From contig NZ_LT963352.1 of assembly GCF_900236475.1 (NCBI RefSeq), positions 2,604,001 through 2,668,000 of the forward strand: a stretch of 64,000 nt of DNA, given 5' to 3'. This DNA comes from Streptomyces chartreusis NRRL 3882 (GTDB taxonomy: Bacteria > Actinomycetota > Actinomycetes > Streptomycetales > Streptomycetaceae). How positions within the stretch are numbered: the first letter of the stretch is position 1; each line of letters opens with the position of its first letter. This document shows positions 62,857 to 64,000 of this stretch, piece by piece. Below the pieces are notes generated by a model. It searched no databases. It saw only the letters and a program-made list of their open reading frames with translations, and was not told the DNA's origin. Made by a program: the position numbers and the translations under genes.

Positions 62857-64000
62857 GAGCCCGGATACGGCGGTTGGCGGACGCCGCCGCTCTGACCCGC
62901 CTGCTCAGTCTGATCGCCGTCCTGGCCGCCGTCGGCCTGCTGCCCTGGCTCTCCGGCCGGGACCCGGCGCTCGCCGTGCTGCGGGCCCGATCCGCCGAGC
63001 AGGACCCGACGAAGGAAGCCCTGGACTCCGTACGGCGGGACCTCGGTCTGGACGCCGGGCCCCTGTCCCTGCTCGGCCACTGGGCCTCGGACCTGCTGCA
63101 CGGCGACCTCGGCACCTCCTGGGTGTCGGGCACCGAGGTCCTGCCCTCGGTGGTCTCCGGGCTCCAGGTGTCACTGGCGCTGATGGGCGCCTCGCTCGGC
63201 CTGGCGCTGCTGCTGGCGTGCACCCTGGTCGCGCCGGTGCTGGTGCGGGGCCGGTCCTCGGCCGGGGCCTGGGCCGCGATGCTGGTCGCCATACCCGAGT
63301 TCCTGCTGGCCACGGTCGTGCTGCTGGTGTTCGGAGTGTGGCTGGGGTGGCTGCCGACGTCGGGCTGGGCGGGGCCGGAGAACATGGTCCTGCCCGCCGT
63401 GGCCCTCGGCGTCCCCGGCGGCGCCCTGCTCGGGCGTCTGGTCGCGGACGCGCTGCCCGCCGTGCTCGACGAGCGGTGGGTGGAGCTGTGGCGGGGCGCC
63501 GGGGTGAGCCGGGCGCGGATCGCCGGGGCGGCCCTGCGCCGCGTCCTGCCGCCGCTGGTCCCGCAGTTCGGGATGGTCGCCGTGGGGCTCACCGGAGGCG
63601 CGGTCGCCGTGGAGACGGTCTTCGCGGTGCCGGGCATCGGCCGTACCGCGCTCGGCGCGGCCAAGTCACAGGACCTGCCGCTGCTCCAGGGCGCGGTGCT
63701 CGCGCTGCTCGCGCTCGGGCTGGTCACGGGCGCGCTGGCGGCGCTCGCCCGGCGGCGGCTGCTGGGCCCGGCCCTGCGGGACGCCTCGCTGGCACTGCCC
63801 CCGGCACGGCCGGTGCGCGCACATCCCGCGGTCCCGTTGTCGCTGTTCACCGTCCTCGCCGTCACCATCGGCTGGGGCCTGCTGCGCGACCCGTACGCCG
63901 TCAACACCACGGCCCGGCTGGCCGCGCCCTCCTGGGCGCACCCGCTCGGCACCGACGGCCTCGGCCGTGACGTGCTCGCGCGCCTCGGTCACGGCGCCGC
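62853..64000 (+). CDS. ABC transporter permease, apparent DppB-DppC fusion, 3' end outside the window
   Basis: Starts at GTG 62853 (VRARIRRLADAAALTRLLSL) overlapping the binding-protein stop by 4 nt; 382 codons are visible and no stop is met. The first permease domain has the usual six-helix BPD_transp_1 fold with the EAA-like loop WRGAGVSRARIAGAALRRVL and VFAVPGIGRTALGAA. After residue 300 the chain continues into what looks like the start of a second permease, with FTVLAVTIGWGLLRDPYAVN followed by HPLGTDGLGRDVLARL, the typical DppC entry motif. Both membrane subunits thus appear fused in one protein. Confidence 0.88.
   Translation, partial: MRARIRRLADAAALTRLLSLIAVLAAVGLLPWLSGRDPALAVLRARSAEQDPTKEALDSVRRDLGLDAGPLSLLGHWASDLLHGDLGTSWVSGTEVLPSVVSGLQVSLALMGASLGLALLLACTLVAPVLVRGRSSAGAWAAMLVAIPEFLLATVVLLVFGVWLGWLPTSGWAGPENMVLPAVALGVPGGALLGRLVADALPAVLDERWVELWRGAGVSRARIAGAALRRVLPPLVPQFGMVAVGLTGGAVAVETVFAVPGIGRTALGAAKSQDLPLLQGAVLALLALGLVTGALAALARRRLLGPALRDASLALPPARPVRAHPAVPLSLFTVLAVTIGWGLLRDPYAVNTTARLAAPSWAHPLGTDGLGRDVLARLGHGA

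Overview
The window is high-GC actinobacterial chromosome, almost certainly Streptomyces. The signs are GC-rich third codon positions, frequent GTG/TTG starts, 4-nt start/stop overlaps, conservon operons, an HU protein with a lysine-rich tail, and a gene order that from memory runs opposite to the S. coelicolor SCO5518-SCO5559 segment. Most of it is core-type chromosome with accessory islets; no phage, transposase or CRISPR is visible.

Layout. 1-3.3 kb: end of gpsA, plsC, F420 gene cofC/fbiD, a small OB-like protein, hupS and a small conserved gene. 3.36-6.3 kb: leuCD divergent from the IclR regulator ndgR. 6.48-6.97 kb: a five-gene tRNA operon (Gln-Glu-Glu-Gln-Glu). 7-12.8 kb: HAD hydrolase, a secreted protein broken by an in-frame TAA, an FAH-family enzyme with gltX, and a 63-aa protein with a repeated motif. 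13.4-24.1 kb: two tandem conservons, each a sensor-kinase-like membrane protein, a roadblock protein, a DUF742 protein and a small GTPase. 24.2-24.7 kb: a shattered gene that looks like a NACHT (NLR-like) protein remnant. 24.7-26.5 kb: accE-accB. 26.7-43 kb is more accessory: PL8 lyase, SDR, hopanoid C-3 methylase HpnR, transporters, GT4, YceI, trypsin, TetR with DMT pump, chloramphenicol-type MFS pump, a 58-unit heptanucleotide minisatellite and a TPM-domain protein.

41.5-52.9 kb: cimA with a leader attenuator, a secreted propeller, an atypical urease-type operon (fused ureAB, ureC, agmatine deiminase, TetR) divergent from an NCS1 permease, then ilvE and leuB. 53-64 kb: Tat lipoprotein phosphatase, a 43-aa protein, an AAC(2')-like acetyltransferase, the proline catabolic pair pruA-putA with a divergent PucR-type regulator, a vanadium haloperoxidase-like enzyme, and a Zur-boxed ABC importer whose permease runs off the right edge.

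Themes. Branched-chain amino acid genes (leuCD, ndgR, cimA, ilvE, leuB) lie scattered along the window, with local control at ndgR/leuC (palindrome) and cimA (attenuator). Several divergent pairs carry clear inverted repeats. The candidates for undescribed biology are the atypical urease/agmatine operon, the duplicated conservons, the decayed NACHT gene, the cimA leader and the twin operators beside hpnR.
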